Assembly (NCBI RefSeq): GCF_046098205.1
Contig: NZ_JBJURJ010000019.1
Coordinates: 78,585-142,584, forward strand
DNA length: 64,000 bases
Reading direction: 5' to 3'
Source: Paenibacillus_AR mesotrionivorans
Lineage (GTDB): Bacteria; Bacillota; Bacilli; Paenibacillales; NBRC-103111
The notes under the pieces were generated by a model. The model was not told the DNA's origin and ran no database searches. It worked only from the letters and a program-made list of their open reading frames with translations. The translations under genes and the position numbers were made by a program. This document shows, one piece after another, positions 26,672 to 34,892 of this stretch; within the stretch, counting starts at the first letter, position 1, and every line of letters begins with the position of its first letter.

Positions 26672-28975
26672 CTATTCCATGCAGATGATCATCCTGGCGG
26701 CATACATCCCCTCCGCCTCCGCGGTGAGTACCACACGCCCCGCCTCCCCCGTAAACCGGAGCACCGTGCTTACCTGTCCGTGGTACAGATGCATCCAGCT
26801 CCGATCGTACGGTTCACTAGAGCACAGATCCCCGTTGTCTACTCCCGCAATTTCCGCCGGTCCGCTCACTTGGAAGGTCACCTTGGCACTTTCCCGGAAC
26901 ACGGGAATCCCCTCCGCATCCTTGGCCCGGACCGTAAACAGCTTGTGGACCACATCCTTACGATCCACGCTGATCTCCTCCGCATCAAATTCCAGCTTCA
27001 CCGCCGGGGCTGCAGTCTTGAGCGTATAACGGCAAACCTCCTGCCCGCCAATCAGCCCCTTCACCACAACGGTGCCAGGCAGATAAGGGAGGTAACCCGT
27101 AATCATCCGGTTGGGGAATTCGAAGGGTTTCTTGACATGAATCAGCTTGCCGTTCAGCTCGACAGTAGCCTCCTCGCAGTTGGTAGCAATCATATACGGG
27201 ATGACCGTTTTGTTAAACTGCGGGAAGCTCCAGTGGCTGGCATACCGCGGCGCATCCCAATGCTCCTTCACCCCTTCATCCGTCAGGGAATAGTCCAGCA
27301 CCGCCATGTACACCATTGGCTTTTCCGACCAGTAGCTTTCATAGAGATAAGACAGCGGCTTGCGCTCACTGTTGGTCCAGAACAGGGACCCTGCCCAGCC
27401 TTTGGCCGGATAACCCATGGATTCCCCCAGGTAATCGATGCCGGTCCACAGCATTCCTCCTATAACATAGTCATGCTTCTCCACGTCCATCCAGGGAACA
27501 TCCTCGCTGAAGTTCTGCATTTGATCGGGATGCCCTCTGAAATACTGGTAGGTTTCCGTCCCGAGAATCAGCTTGTCGGGAATCGCCTCATGAATAGCGG
27601 GATACCATTGCTCCTGGTAGTTGCAGCTGATTACATCCACAATATCGGCAATCCGCTTGATCCGCTCGATCCGGTGCTCCAGATTATAGATTTCCGTGTC
27701 GCTGACCTCATCTACAAACTGCTGGATGTCCTTCACCTTGGACAGGTCCGCATTGCTCTCATATTTAAAATGGGGATTCATCGCATACGACACCGGCCGG
27801 GTATCATCCAGGGTTAACAGATGACTTTTCAGCATACGCAGAATCTGCAGCATGGATTCCTGCCCCTGATTCTCCACCTCATTGCCTACACCCCACATGA
27901 AGATACAGACGTGATTGCGGTCCCGCTTGACCATACACTCCAGATCATATTGCCATTCCGTCTCAAAGTATCTTCTGTACAGCCCGCCGACCCACTTGTC
28001 GAAGGGCTCCTCGTATACCAACAGCCCGATTTCATCACAGATATCCAGAATTTCCGGCGCAAAAATATGGTGGGCTGTACGGATAGCATTACAGCCTATC
28101 TCTTTAAACTTCACCAATCTGTCCCGCCAAATTTCAGAGGTGACAGCAATGCCCAGACAGCTTGCATCCTGGTGGATGCACAAGCCTTTAATCTTCACCG
28201 GTATACCGTTGATGAACATTCCCTTGTCGGGAACCATCTCGATTTCCCGTACGCCAACCCGCAGGCTGTACGTATCCACTATTTCGTTTCCTTCATATAA
28301 GCTCAGCTCCACCTGGTACAAATACGGCTGGTCGGGACTCCACCGTTTCACATCCGGAATCTCCAAATGGATGACCCCGTTCTCCGATTCACCTGTCAGC
28401 CGTATATCCCCATCCGAAATGACGGCCTTCACCAAGGAAAAAGTGCCTGTGGCAATCGAAACGGAAGCACTGCTGCCCTGTACCGCATATTTCACCTGAA
28501 TCTCTTCCGGCTTCAGATGGTTGCGGTGCAGCTCCAGCAGCTTCACCGTCCGGTAGATGCCCGCGCCGGAATACCAGCGGTCCGCCGGGAACGAGGTGTT
28601 GTCCACCTTAACCAAAATCAGATTTTCCCCTTCATGAATCACACCCGTTATATCCAGCGTAAACCGGGAATAGCCGTATTTATGGCCCCCCACCTCCACA
28701 CCGTTCACCCAAACCGTGCTGTTTTCATACACTCCTTCAAATTGAAGCTGATACACATGCCCTTCGGTAACAGCCGGAATCATCAGCTTTTTCCGGTACC
28801 AGCCAATTCCCCATCTGTCCCGGAAGCCTTGAGCCGCTCCCTGCTTCATATTGGTATTAATAGGAGCGTAAATCGCCCAATCATGGGGCAGCTGCACAGG
28901 CTGGAAATACGGGTCCTGCGGCTCCAACAAGGTAAATTCCCAATCCTTCATAATAGCCGTTTCTATCCGGCCCAT
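26672..28975 (-). CDS. GH2 beta-galactosidase/glucuronidase-type enzyme
   Basis: A 767-residue intracellular glycosidase. An N-terminal jelly-roll sugar-binding domain (QLPHDWAIYAP, RDRWGIGWYRKKL, VYENSTVWVNGVEVGGHKYGY) is followed by an Ig-like domain and the TIM barrel. The barrel carries IKGLCIHQD, the acid/base glutamate in WGVGNEVENQG, and the probable nucleophile in LILGTETYQYFRG. C-terminal beta domains resemble DUF4982 and a GH2 C-terminal Ig domain. The exact specificity is not readable; beta-galactosidase fits the galactan context. The start at 28975 has GGAGGG. It is divergent from an AraC gene at 29097. Confidence 0.92.
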   Translation of the reverse strand: MGRIETAIMKDWEFTLLEPQDPYFQPVQLPHDWAIYAPINTNMKQGAAQGFRDRWGIGWYRKKLMIPAVTEGHVYQLQFEGVYENSTVWVNGVEVGGHKYGYSRFTLDITGVIHEGENLILVKVDNTSFPADRWYSGAGIYRTVKLLELHRNHLKPEEIQVKYAVQGSSASVSIATGTFSLVKAVISDGDIRLTGESENGVIHLEIPDVKRWSPDQPYLYQVELSLYEGNEIVDTYSLRVGVREIEMVPDKGMFINGIPVKIKGLCIHQDASCLGIAVTSEIWRDRLVKFKEIGCNAIRTAHHIFAPEILDICDEIGLLVYEEPFDKWVGGLYRRYFETEWQYDLECMVKRDRNHVCIFMWGVGNEVENQGQESMLQILRMLKSHLLTLDDTRPVSYAMNPHFKYESNADLSKVKDIQQFVDEVSDTEIYNLEHRIERIKRIADIVDVISCNYQEQWYPAIHEAIPDKLILGTETYQYFRGHPDQMQNFSEDVPWMDVEKHDYVIGGMLWTGIDYLGESMGYPAKGWAGSLFWTNSERKPLSYLYESYWSEKPMVYMAVLDYSLTDEGVKEHWDAPRYASHWSFPQFNKTVIPYMIATNCEEATVELNGKLIHVKKPFEFPNRMITGYLPYLPGTVVVKGLIGGQEVCRYTLKTAAPAVKLEFDAEEISVDRKDVVHKLFTVRAKDAEGIPVFRESAKVTFQVSGPAEIAGVDNGDLCSSEPYDRSWMHLYHGQVSTVLRFTGEAGRVVLTAEAEGMYAARMIICME

Positions 28976-29020
28976 CTGTAAACCCTCCTCTTGCGTTCTT
29001 GAAAGCTTTGTTATATTTTG

Positions 29021-29076
29021 ATTATATTAAACACGAATACAGCCAGCAATCTGAGGATATTAAGCATTATATTAAA
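29021..29076. promoter_or_regulatory. Direct repeat between GH2 and AraC genes
   Basis: The 11-mer ATTATATTAAA occurs at 29021-29031 and exactly again at 29066-29076 in the 121-bp divergent region. AT-rich promoter elements overlap it, so an operator role is only suggested. Confidence 0.3.
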
Positions 29077-29096
29077 ATATTAAGGGTTGATCGCCG

Positions 29097-29918
29097 ATGA
29101 AACGATACATGTCAGTCATTACGGAATCAGACAGGGAGCTTCCTTATTACCTGGTGGATGCGGGGCATCAATGGAACCAGGAGCACATCGTCCGGCCTAA
29201 CGGATATTTGTACCAATGGATTCAATGTGTCCAGGGTGAAGGGGAATTGATTACCGGCGGCAAAACCTGCCGGCTGAAGGAAGGCTCCGGCATGCTTCTG
29301 TTTAAGGGCGAGCCTCACGAATATTACGCCATCAGCTCCACATGGATCACGGACTGGATTGTGTTTGACGGCAGGCAGGTTGGCCCTTTCCTGCAGCAAA
29401 CGGCCGGCATCCCGGGCTCCTGTGCCTTATATGTGTCCCGGCCGGATATTCTCTTAACCCGGGTCCAGCAGCTTCTGGATATCGGCCATTCCGATGCTGC
29501 CCTTAAGAGCCTCAAAAGCTCCGCCGTGATTTATTCCCTTCTGACCGATATCATGCAGCATACATCCGTGCATCCTAACAACAGCCCAACCAATCTCAAT
29601 TACAAGCTGAAGCCGCTTTTCCAATATATTGATCACAATTACGGGAAGCCGCTCACCCTTGACGCTATGGCCGGTATTGCCGGCATGACCCCGCAGCATT
29701 TATGCACCGTCTTCAAGAAAACCACCAACATCCGGATTTTCCAATACATCAACTCGGTCCGGATCCAAAAAAGCAAGGAGCTTCTGCTGCAGCATCCCCA
29801 TATGCAAGTGAAGGAAATCGCTTTACTCTCCGGCTTTGAGGACGCCAACTATTTCTGCTCCGTCTTCAAGAAGCAGGAGCAAATCAGCCCCAACCAATTC
29901 CGAAAAATTCATCACTGA
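29097..29918 (+). CDS. AraC-family transcriptional regulator
   Basis: A 273-residue regulator with an N-terminal AraC-binding (cupin) domain (GYLYQWIQCVQGEGELITGG, MLLFKGEPHEYYAI). The C-terminal double helix-turn-helix shows LTLDAMAGIAGMTPQHLCTVFKKTTN and VKEIALLSGFEDANYFCSVFKKQ. It is divergent from the GH2 gene and probably controls it; the gene at 25775 is a second candidate regulator for the same enzyme. Its ribosome binding site is modest (AAGGGT). Confidence 0.92.
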   Translation: MKRYMSVITESDRELPYYLVDAGHQWNQEHIVRPNGYLYQWIQCVQGEGELITGGKTCRLKEGSGMLLFKGEPHEYYAISSTWITDWIVFDGRQVGPFLQQTAGIPGSCALYVSRPDILLTRVQQLLDIGHSDAALKSLKSSAVIYSLLTDIMQHTSVHPNNSPTNLNYKLKPLFQYIDHNYGKPLTLDAMAGIAGMTPQHLCTVFKKTTNIRIFQYINSVRIQKSKELLLQHPHMQVKEIALLSGFEDANYFCSVFKKQEQISPNQFRKIHH

Positions 29919-29924
29919 AAAATC

Positions 29925-29960
29925 AAAAAAGGCCTCAGCCCGGAGGCTGAAGCCCTTTTT
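29925..29960. terminator. Bidirectional terminator
   Basis: AAAAAAGGCCTCAGCC..GGCTGAAGCCCTTTTT lies between convergent genes (AraC on the left, pectate lyase on the right), with A/T tracts on both sides. Confidence 0.85.
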
Positions 29961-29972
29961 ACAGATAGAAAA

Positions 29973-30947
29973 CTACTTGATCAGGTTTGACGGCCAGTTT
30001 CCGTACCATGAATAGCCTGTTCTTCTCTCCTGCTCAATGTCACTGAGCTTGTACTTCACAACGCCGTCACGGCCCACAAAAATCGGCTTGTTGGTGCCAA
30101 TTTCATAGAACCGCGCCCAAATCGGAGTGGTTACGCTGGGGTCTTGCACAACCACAACATCATCCGCTGTTTTGACCACTTTGATTCCGGTAATTTTCAC
30201 TGCCTTGAACCAGTCCACAGCAGCATTGATGGAAGCGGTGATTTGTGTCGTGGCGGTCCTGGTTTTCAGGAAGTTAACAATCGCCACGCTTTCGCTTGAG
30301 CAGAGGGAAGGGACCTCATACGCTCTGGCCCCTGCCGGCTTCAGGGTGCTGGCATCATGCTGCTGCCCCCATACCGTCAGCTTGCCGTTGACCGTAACCT
30401 GGGTTTTCAGGATGCAATCAATGGCTTTATCTACGGCTTGTTTGCTCTTGCCGGCCAAGGTGCTGTCGATGAAGGAGAAATCGCCCTTTTTGCCCGCAAC
30501 CTCATCCAACAAAATGACTACATTCACCATAGCATTGTCATTGTAGGTAATATGGGTATGATAGTCTGTGCTTTTGTAGATTTGGGGAAAGCCGCCATTG
30601 GCGTATTGCATACTGAGCAGGAAATTGATGCCCTTAATAGCCGCAGCCGAATATTGGCTGTTGTTGGTTTTTTTGAATTCCGCCGCCAATCTTCTGATTT
30701 CCGTGTATGTAGCCTTATTGTCAATGGTGGACTTGGCCCAATCGCCGCTAGTGACCGAATAATCCTTCTTCCAGCCGCCGTCGGACTGCTGGTTTTTGAT
30801 AATGTCGGCAATGCTGGCTGTGGCGCCGGATGCATCCGCAGCATATACGGTTCCTGTCGGATGGAGAATAACGGCCGGTACAGACAAAGCCATCGTAAAG
30901 GCTACTGCAATGGCAAGAGTGCTTTTTTTCAAATTGAACATGTTCAT
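29973..30947 (-). CDS. pelA: Secreted PL10 pectate lyase
   Basis: A 324-residue exported lyase that cleaves polygalacturonate by beta-elimination, giving 4,5-unsaturated oligomers. The signal peptide ends near VYAAD. The (alpha/alpha)3 toroid has the family signatures NQQSDGGWKKDY, MQYANGGFPQIY, ITYNDNAMVNV, WGQQHDASTLKPAGARAYE and the C-terminal RRTGYSWYGNWP. The length fits a catalytic domain alone, with no carbohydrate-binding module. AAAGGAG precedes 30947. A consensus sigma-A promoter (31050-31078) and a cre-like site (31023-31036) indicate catabolite repression. Uronate dehydrogenase lies immediately upstream. Confidence 0.93.
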   Translation of the reverse strand: MNMFNLKKSTLAIAVAFTMALSVPAVILHPTGTVYAADASGATASIADIIKNQQSDGGWKKDYSVTSGDWAKSTIDNKATYTEIRRLAAEFKKTNNSQYSAAAIKGINFLLSMQYANGGFPQIYKSTDYHTHITYNDNAMVNVVILLDEVAGKKGDFSFIDSTLAGKSKQAVDKAIDCILKTQVTVNGKLTVWGQQHDASTLKPAGARAYEVPSLCSSESVAIVNFLKTRTATTQITASINAAVDWFKAVKITGIKVVKTADDVVVVQDPSVTTPIWARFYEIGTNKPIFVGRDGVVKYKLSDIEQERRTGYSWYGNWPSNLIK

Positions 30948-31022
30948 CTCATTGATTCTCCTTTGTTTGTATGAATAATTGAACTGCTCTTCAACCGTGC
31001 CGGTTGTGAATCACCGCCTTTT

Positions 31023-31036
31023 TGTTAGCGTTTACA
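31023..31036. promoter_or_regulatory. CcpA cre site for pectate lyase
   Basis: TGTTAGCGTTTACA matches TGWNANCGNTNWCA at every defined position. It falls about 7-20 bases downstream of the predicted transcription start of the pectate lyase gene, a position expected to repress. Confidence 0.7.
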
Positions 31037-31049
31037 TATGGACAACTTG

Positions 31050-31078
31050 ATTGTATTCCAATATCTTCCTTTTGTCAA
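31050..31078 (-). promoter_or_regulatory. Sigma-A promoter of pectate lyase gene
   Basis: On the minus strand, TTGACA (31078-31073), a 17-base spacer and TACAAT (31055-31050). The predicted start is near 31043, giving a leader of about 95 bases. Confidence 0.8.
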
Positions 31079-31140
31079 TTATCGCCAATAAGAAGTCAAA
31101 TATAATGAAATTTCTTTAAATTATTATATATTATTGATAA

Positions 31141-31175
31141 TAAAAAGACTTTAAGCAGAAATCCTGCTTAAAGTC
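31141..31175 (-). terminator. Terminator of uronate dehydrogenase gene
   Basis: GACTTTAAGCAG..CTGCTTAAAGTC is followed on the minus strand by TTTTTATT. It lies 11 bp past the udh stop codon. Confidence 0.9.
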
Positions 31176-31185
31176 CCCTCTCGTG

Positions 31186-31962
31186 TTACTTCTTCTGCCC
31201 GCCCTGGAATTGCGTCTCATCCTGCTTCACCCGGGCCCCCGCTTCCTTCGCCTTTTCCAGCAGCTCCGTGGCGTCATCCTGCGGCTTATAGCCGATAAGG
31301 TCCTGCAGATAGTCAATATTATAGTAGCTGTCGCTGTTGGCCGACGTGCCGTACAGGTTCACATACCTAAGTTGGTCGTTTGCCTCGATGCAGCACGTGA
31401 CCAATTGGGTCATATCCCGCTCGGAGATCCAAATCTTCCCGGCGCGCTCCGAATGGGGGCGGTCATCTCCGGGGAAATTGCCGATTCTAATATTAAACGA
31501 GGAAATTTTGCCCTGATCCGCATACAAACGTCCCAAGAGCTCAATATAACATTTGCTCAGGCCATAAAAGCTGTCCGGGCGGTAGGGATCATCGGGATCT
31601 ACCTTCTGTTCCGTCTTATAAAACCCCGTCGCATGGTTGGAGCTGGCAAACACCAGCCGCCGAACCCCGTTGCCCACCGCGGCTTCAAACAGCTTATACG
31701 CATTGCTGACGTTACCGTTTAACACCTTGCCCAGAAAATCATCCTCATCCTTGATCCAGGCAAAATGCAGAATTGTATCCACACCTTTGGTGAGGTCGGC
31801 CAGCTGTTTCTCGTCCGCAACGTCCGCCTCCAGGATTCCCTGGTCCTCATCCGCTTTGATGTCTACCCCAATAACGTCATACCTGCCGTCCTGCTTCAGA
31901 TTGTTGTAGATAGCATTTCCGATTACACCTGCAGCCCCAGTAAGCAGAAGCTTGCGTTTCAT
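31186..31962 (-). CDS. udh: Uronate dehydrogenase-like SDR
   Basis: A 258-residue extended short-chain dehydrogenase that probably oxidises D-galacturonate or D-glucuronate to the aldarolactone with NAD. The Rossmann motif is TGAAGVIG (8-15). The catalytic set is the serines in FASSNHATGFY and Y133/K137 in SFYGLSK; these, with RPDSFYGLSKCYIE and the RIGNFP segment, closely match uronate dehydrogenases. The start at 31962 has AAAGGGG. It lies next to the pectate lyase gene but is separated from it by a terminator. An NAD-dependent sugar-nucleotide epimerase is the less likely alternative. Confidence 0.82.
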   Translation of the reverse strand: MKRKLLLTGAAGVIGNAIYNNLKQDGRYDVIGVDIKADEDQGILEADVADEKQLADLTKGVDTILHFAWIKDEDDFLGKVLNGNVSNAYKLFEAAVGNGVRRLVFASSNHATGFYKTEQKVDPDDPYRPDSFYGLSKCYIELLGRLYADQGKISSFNIRIGNFPGDDRPHSERAGKIWISERDMTQLVTCCIEANDQLRYVNLYGTSANSDSYYNIDYLQDLIGYKPQDDATELLEKAKEAGARVKQDETQFQGGQKK

Positions 31963-32017
31963 CTGAAATCATCCCCTTTCTATGGCTCATATCTACTTTA
32001 ACCCAAACAGAAAGGAG

Positions 32018-34636
32018 TCAAGCCTGCTCATCCAGTATTTCGATGTACCCGTCTGTGCCGTTAACGCGGATCCGCTGTCCGTCCTTAATCAGCCTGGTGG
32101 CATTCTCCACCCCCACTACAGCAGGCAGGCCGTATTCCCGTGCGATAACCGCTCCGTGGGTCATAAGACCGCCAACCTCCGTAACCAGACCCTTGATGGA
32201 AATAAACAAGGGGGTCCAGCCCGGGTCCGTAAAGGAGGTGATCAGGATATCCCCCTCCTCCAGGTCCGCATCCTCCAGGCTCAGAATAACCCGTGCTCGC
32301 CCCTCTGCCACCCCGGCGGATACAGGCAGCCCGATAACCGCCCGGTCCGGGAGATTCTCCCGCTTGTACGCCCCCGTCACAATTTCACCTTCAGACGTCA
32401 TCACTCGGGGAGGAGTCAGCTTTTCATAACCCCGGTATTCCTCCTTCCGCCTGCCTATGATGGCATAATCAAGACGTTGTGTACGCACAGCCTCATGAAG
32501 CTCCTCAAACGTCAGGTAATACATGTCGTCCTTTTCCCGGATCACCTGAGCCTGCACCAGCTGCTCCGCTTCCCTCAGCAAGGCTTGCTTGTAAATCAAA
32601 TAACGGCAGATCATTCCGTATTTGGGGTATTCCCTGAACCCGCTGCAGGTCCGTAGAATACGAATCATCCGTTGGGCTTCTGCTGCTTTTTCGCCGCCGT
32701 CAGGCAACAGCCTGATCCTCTCCAAGAGCTCCCGCTCCTTTTCCCGGGCTGCCTGCTGCCCTTGCTCATATTTCCGAATGCCGGCTTCAGGGCCGAATTG
32801 CTTGAGATTCCCGAGAAGCAAAGGAACCAGCGCAAGGGGATGTTCACTCCAGCGTGTTCTTGTGATATCGATCTCACCGGGGCAGCGCATCCCATATTGG
32901 CCGAGAAAATCCCCGAAGGCCTCCTTTACTTCCCGGCCTCCCTCCAGGGGATCAAGCTCCTCCAAAAAGCAGCTGCTTTTTGCCTGCTGCAAATAAGCGA
33001 TGACCTGCGGATATGGACGAATAACATCCGCCAGCTCCAACAGGGCCAAGCCCATCTCCGAGGTGATATTATGGGGTACGGATTGGGACAGTATATCTGC
33101 CGCACCCTTTTCCCCCAACCATTGATTCATGTGCTCATTCAACCACACCGAAGCATTCATTGCTGCCATATACACACTTGCAGCCTTCGGATCAAAGAGG
33201 AATTTCTTCAGCACAGGGATATCCCCCAGAATAAAATCAAACAAGTCAGGGCCGGATTTGGCCGATATAGTCTGTTTCAGCTCTGCGATGGAGTCTTCCG
33301 TCTTTCTTATTAAAGCGGAAACCAGCTCAGCGTCCGGTTCAGGCAGCGGATGGGTTTCGGGAAGCGGATTTTCCCGTTTGCCCGCAGAGGACGCCTCGTT
33401 GATGTCAGACGGCAAGGGAATATAATCCCGTTCAATCAGATTCAGAAGAGCGTCCTTGATCAACGGGTCGGACTGGCCGAAGGAGGTTAACAGCATGTCT
33501 CTGGTGGCGGGTGAAGCCAGCATGGGGGCCACATCCACAAACAGCCTGCCACCTGCTGTACGCATACGTGCAGGAGTGACCATCAGATAAAAAGACAGCC
33601 CCAACGGTTTGATCGGGTCCGTCATCATTTGCTGGTGGCCCACAGACAAATAAACCTGCCTGCCCTCGTCCTTCGTTTCGGGAACCGGAAACAAGGTAGT
33701 GATAGGACGGCTTTGAAGGATATAAAACACCCCGTCTGCCAACCCCCATTCAATATCCTGGGGGCAGCCGAAATACGCCTCAATTCTTCTTCCTATACGC
33801 GCCAGCTCCAGAATCTCCCCGTCCGTTAGCGCCGGAGATGTTTGGCGGGCGGGGTCAACCGGCCGGATTTCCGTTCCGCCTTCCGTCCGGGCATAAACAG
33901 CCTGGTGTTTGGCAGCCAGACGTTTCCCGGTGATATGCCCATTCTGCACGTTATAACAATCTGCCGAAACCAGGCCCGAAACCAGCGCCTCCCCAAGTCC
34001 AAAGCCGGCATCAATGGACAGTACCGTGCGGTTGAAGGTGACCGGGTCTGCGGTGAATAATATGCCCGAGGCTTCGGGAAAAACCATTCTTTGAACGATT
34101 ACGGCTGCATAAACCTGGTGGTGCGGAAAACCGTTCTGCATGCGGTAAACCACAGCCCGGTCCGTAAACAACGAAGCCCAGCACTGGCGGATATGCTCCA
34201 GGATAGCAGCCTTGCCTCTGATATTCAGGTAGGAATCCTGCTGCCCCGCAAAAGAAGCATGCGGCAAATCCTCAGCCGTCGCACTGGACCGCACGGCATA
34301 TGCATGCTCCTCTCCCAAGCGGGACAGATAACCGCCAACAGCATCTGTGATCGCAGCGGGAATTTCCACCTCCGTAATGGCATGGCGGATTTTACTGCAG
34401 ATTTCCCGGACAGATTCCCGGTCTTCCGGCTTCAGTATAGCCAGCTGGTCAAGCAAAGCATGATAAGCTTCGTTGTGTGCGGTTGCTTGCTGGAACGCCT
34501 CCGTGGTGATGCAAAAGCCCTCCGGTACAATCACTCCTTCCAAACGTGACAATCTCCCCAGATGCATCCCTTTTCCGCCGACCAAAGCCAGCTGCGTTTC
34601 ATCGATTTCCTGAAACCCGAGAACCAAAGAGCCCAT
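32018..34636 (-). CDS. rph: Rifampin phosphotransferase
   Basis: An 872-residue dikinase that would inactivate rifamycins by phosphorylating them with ATP. The order is an N-terminal ATP-grasp domain (LGFQEIDETQLALVGGKG; YAVRSSATAEDLPHASFAGQQDS; ILFTADPVT; DIEWGLADGVFYILQSRPI), a long central rifampin-binding region (VGHQQMMTDPIKPLGLSFY), and a C-terminal swivelling domain with H827 in GLMTHGAVIAREYGLP. Length and histidine position fit Listeria-type RPH (about 867 residues, H825) better than PEP synthase. The ATG at 34636 follows GGGGAG and gives the expected N-terminus; a longer in-frame extension is rejected. It has a long leader opposed by a probable antisense RNA. Confidence 0.88.
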   Translation of the reverse strand: MGSLVLGFQEIDETQLALVGGKGMHLGRLSRLEGVIVPEGFCITTEAFQQATAHNEAYHALLDQLAILKPEDRESVREICSKIRHAITEVEIPAAITDAVGGYLSRLGEEHAYAVRSSATAEDLPHASFAGQQDSYLNIRGKAAILEHIRQCWASLFTDRAVVYRMQNGFPHHQVYAAVIVQRMVFPEASGILFTADPVTFNRTVLSIDAGFGLGEALVSGLVSADCYNVQNGHITGKRLAAKHQAVYARTEGGTEIRPVDPARQTSPALTDGEILELARIGRRIEAYFGCPQDIEWGLADGVFYILQSRPITTLFPVPETKDEGRQVYLSVGHQQMMTDPIKPLGLSFYLMVTPARMRTAGGRLFVDVAPMLASPATRDMLLTSFGQSDPLIKDALLNLIERDYIPLPSDINEASSAGKRENPLPETHPLPEPDAELVSALIRKTEDSIAELKQTISAKSGPDLFDFILGDIPVLKKFLFDPKAASVYMAAMNASVWLNEHMNQWLGEKGAADILSQSVPHNITSEMGLALLELADVIRPYPQVIAYLQQAKSSCFLEELDPLEGGREVKEAFGDFLGQYGMRCPGEIDITRTRWSEHPLALVPLLLGNLKQFGPEAGIRKYEQGQQAAREKERELLERIRLLPDGGEKAAEAQRMIRILRTCSGFREYPKYGMICRYLIYKQALLREAEQLVQAQVIREKDDMYYLTFEELHEAVRTQRLDYAIIGRRKEEYRGYEKLTPPRVMTSEGEIVTGAYKRENLPDRAVIGLPVSAGVAEGRARVILSLEDADLEEGDILITSFTDPGWTPLFISIKGLVTEVGGLMTHGAVIAREYGLPAVVGVENATRLIKDGQRIRVNGTDGYIEILDEQA

Positions 34637-34671
34637 TCGAATCTCCCCTAACCTCTGAAATGAGAAAACCG

Positions 34672-34700
34672 TTGACAAGAGGGCGCAGACATGATACGAT
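34672..34700 (+). promoter_or_regulatory. Promoter reading antisense to the rph leader
   Basis: TTGACA (34672-34677), a 17-base spacer and TACGAT (34695-34700) on the plus strand face away from rph. No protein gene lies downstream on that strand. Confidence 0.55.
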
Positions 34701-34758
34701 TAAAATGTAAGATAAGATACTTCTGTCTTCTACTCGGTAAAAACGCAGTAGTGATCCG

Positions 34759-34787
34759 ATTATAGCATTGGGTTTATGGATTTGCAA
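34759..34787 (-). promoter_or_regulatory. rph promoter
   Basis: On the minus strand, TTGCAA (34787-34782), a 17-base spacer and TATAAT (34764-34759). The predicted start near 34752 leaves a leader of about 115 nt before the rph ATG. Confidence 0.6.
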
Positions 34788-34796
34788 TTGAAATGT

Positions 34797-34826
34797 AGAA
34801 CCTGCTTTTGTGCAGGTTCTTTTTTG
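34797..34826 (+). terminator. Terminator of the antisense RNA
   Basis: A 9-bp stem, AGAACCTGC/GCAGGTTCT, with a 6-base loop is followed by TTTTT. On the minus strand no T tract follows, so it works rightward only. Confidence 0.8.
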
Positions 34827-34857
34827 CTTTCCAGCGGGGATTGCGGGCGCCAAAACA

Positions 34858-34885
34858 AAGAAGCAGGTGGCCCTTGCACCTGCTT
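34858..34885 (-). terminator. Likely terminator of the erythromycin esterase gene
   Basis: The hairpin AGCAGGTG..CACCTGCT lies just past the stop at 34893. It is followed on the minus strand by a broken T tract (CTTTGTTTT). Confidence 0.55.
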
Positions 34886-34892
34886 CAAACTT

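Larger units (their letters stand above)
34707..34826 (+). ncRNA. Candidate antisense RNA opposite the rph 5' leader
   Basis: A transcript of about 120 nt is predicted from the promoter at 34672-34700 to a strong intrinsic terminator, AGAACCTGC..GCAGGTTCT plus a T run (34797-34826), whose T tract is on the plus strand only. It overlaps the rph promoter and the first ~45 nt of the rph leader in antisense. An internal CTACT..AGTAG stem is possible. No family match is claimed. Confidence 0.45.

Noticed and set aside
25967..27817. A 616-codon open frame on the plus strand
   Set aside because: It runs antisense through the AraC and GH2 genes, both of which have clear domains and ribosome binding sites.
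32018..34636. Phosphoenolpyruvate synthase
   Set aside because: The dikinase domains are shared, but length, the N-terminus LGFQEIDETQLALVGGKG, the central region and the C-terminal histidine position fit rifampin phosphotransferase.
34797..34826. Terminator of the erythromycin esterase gene
   Set aside because: Its T tract is on the plus strand, the wrong direction for that gene; the hairpin at 34858-34885 is better placed.
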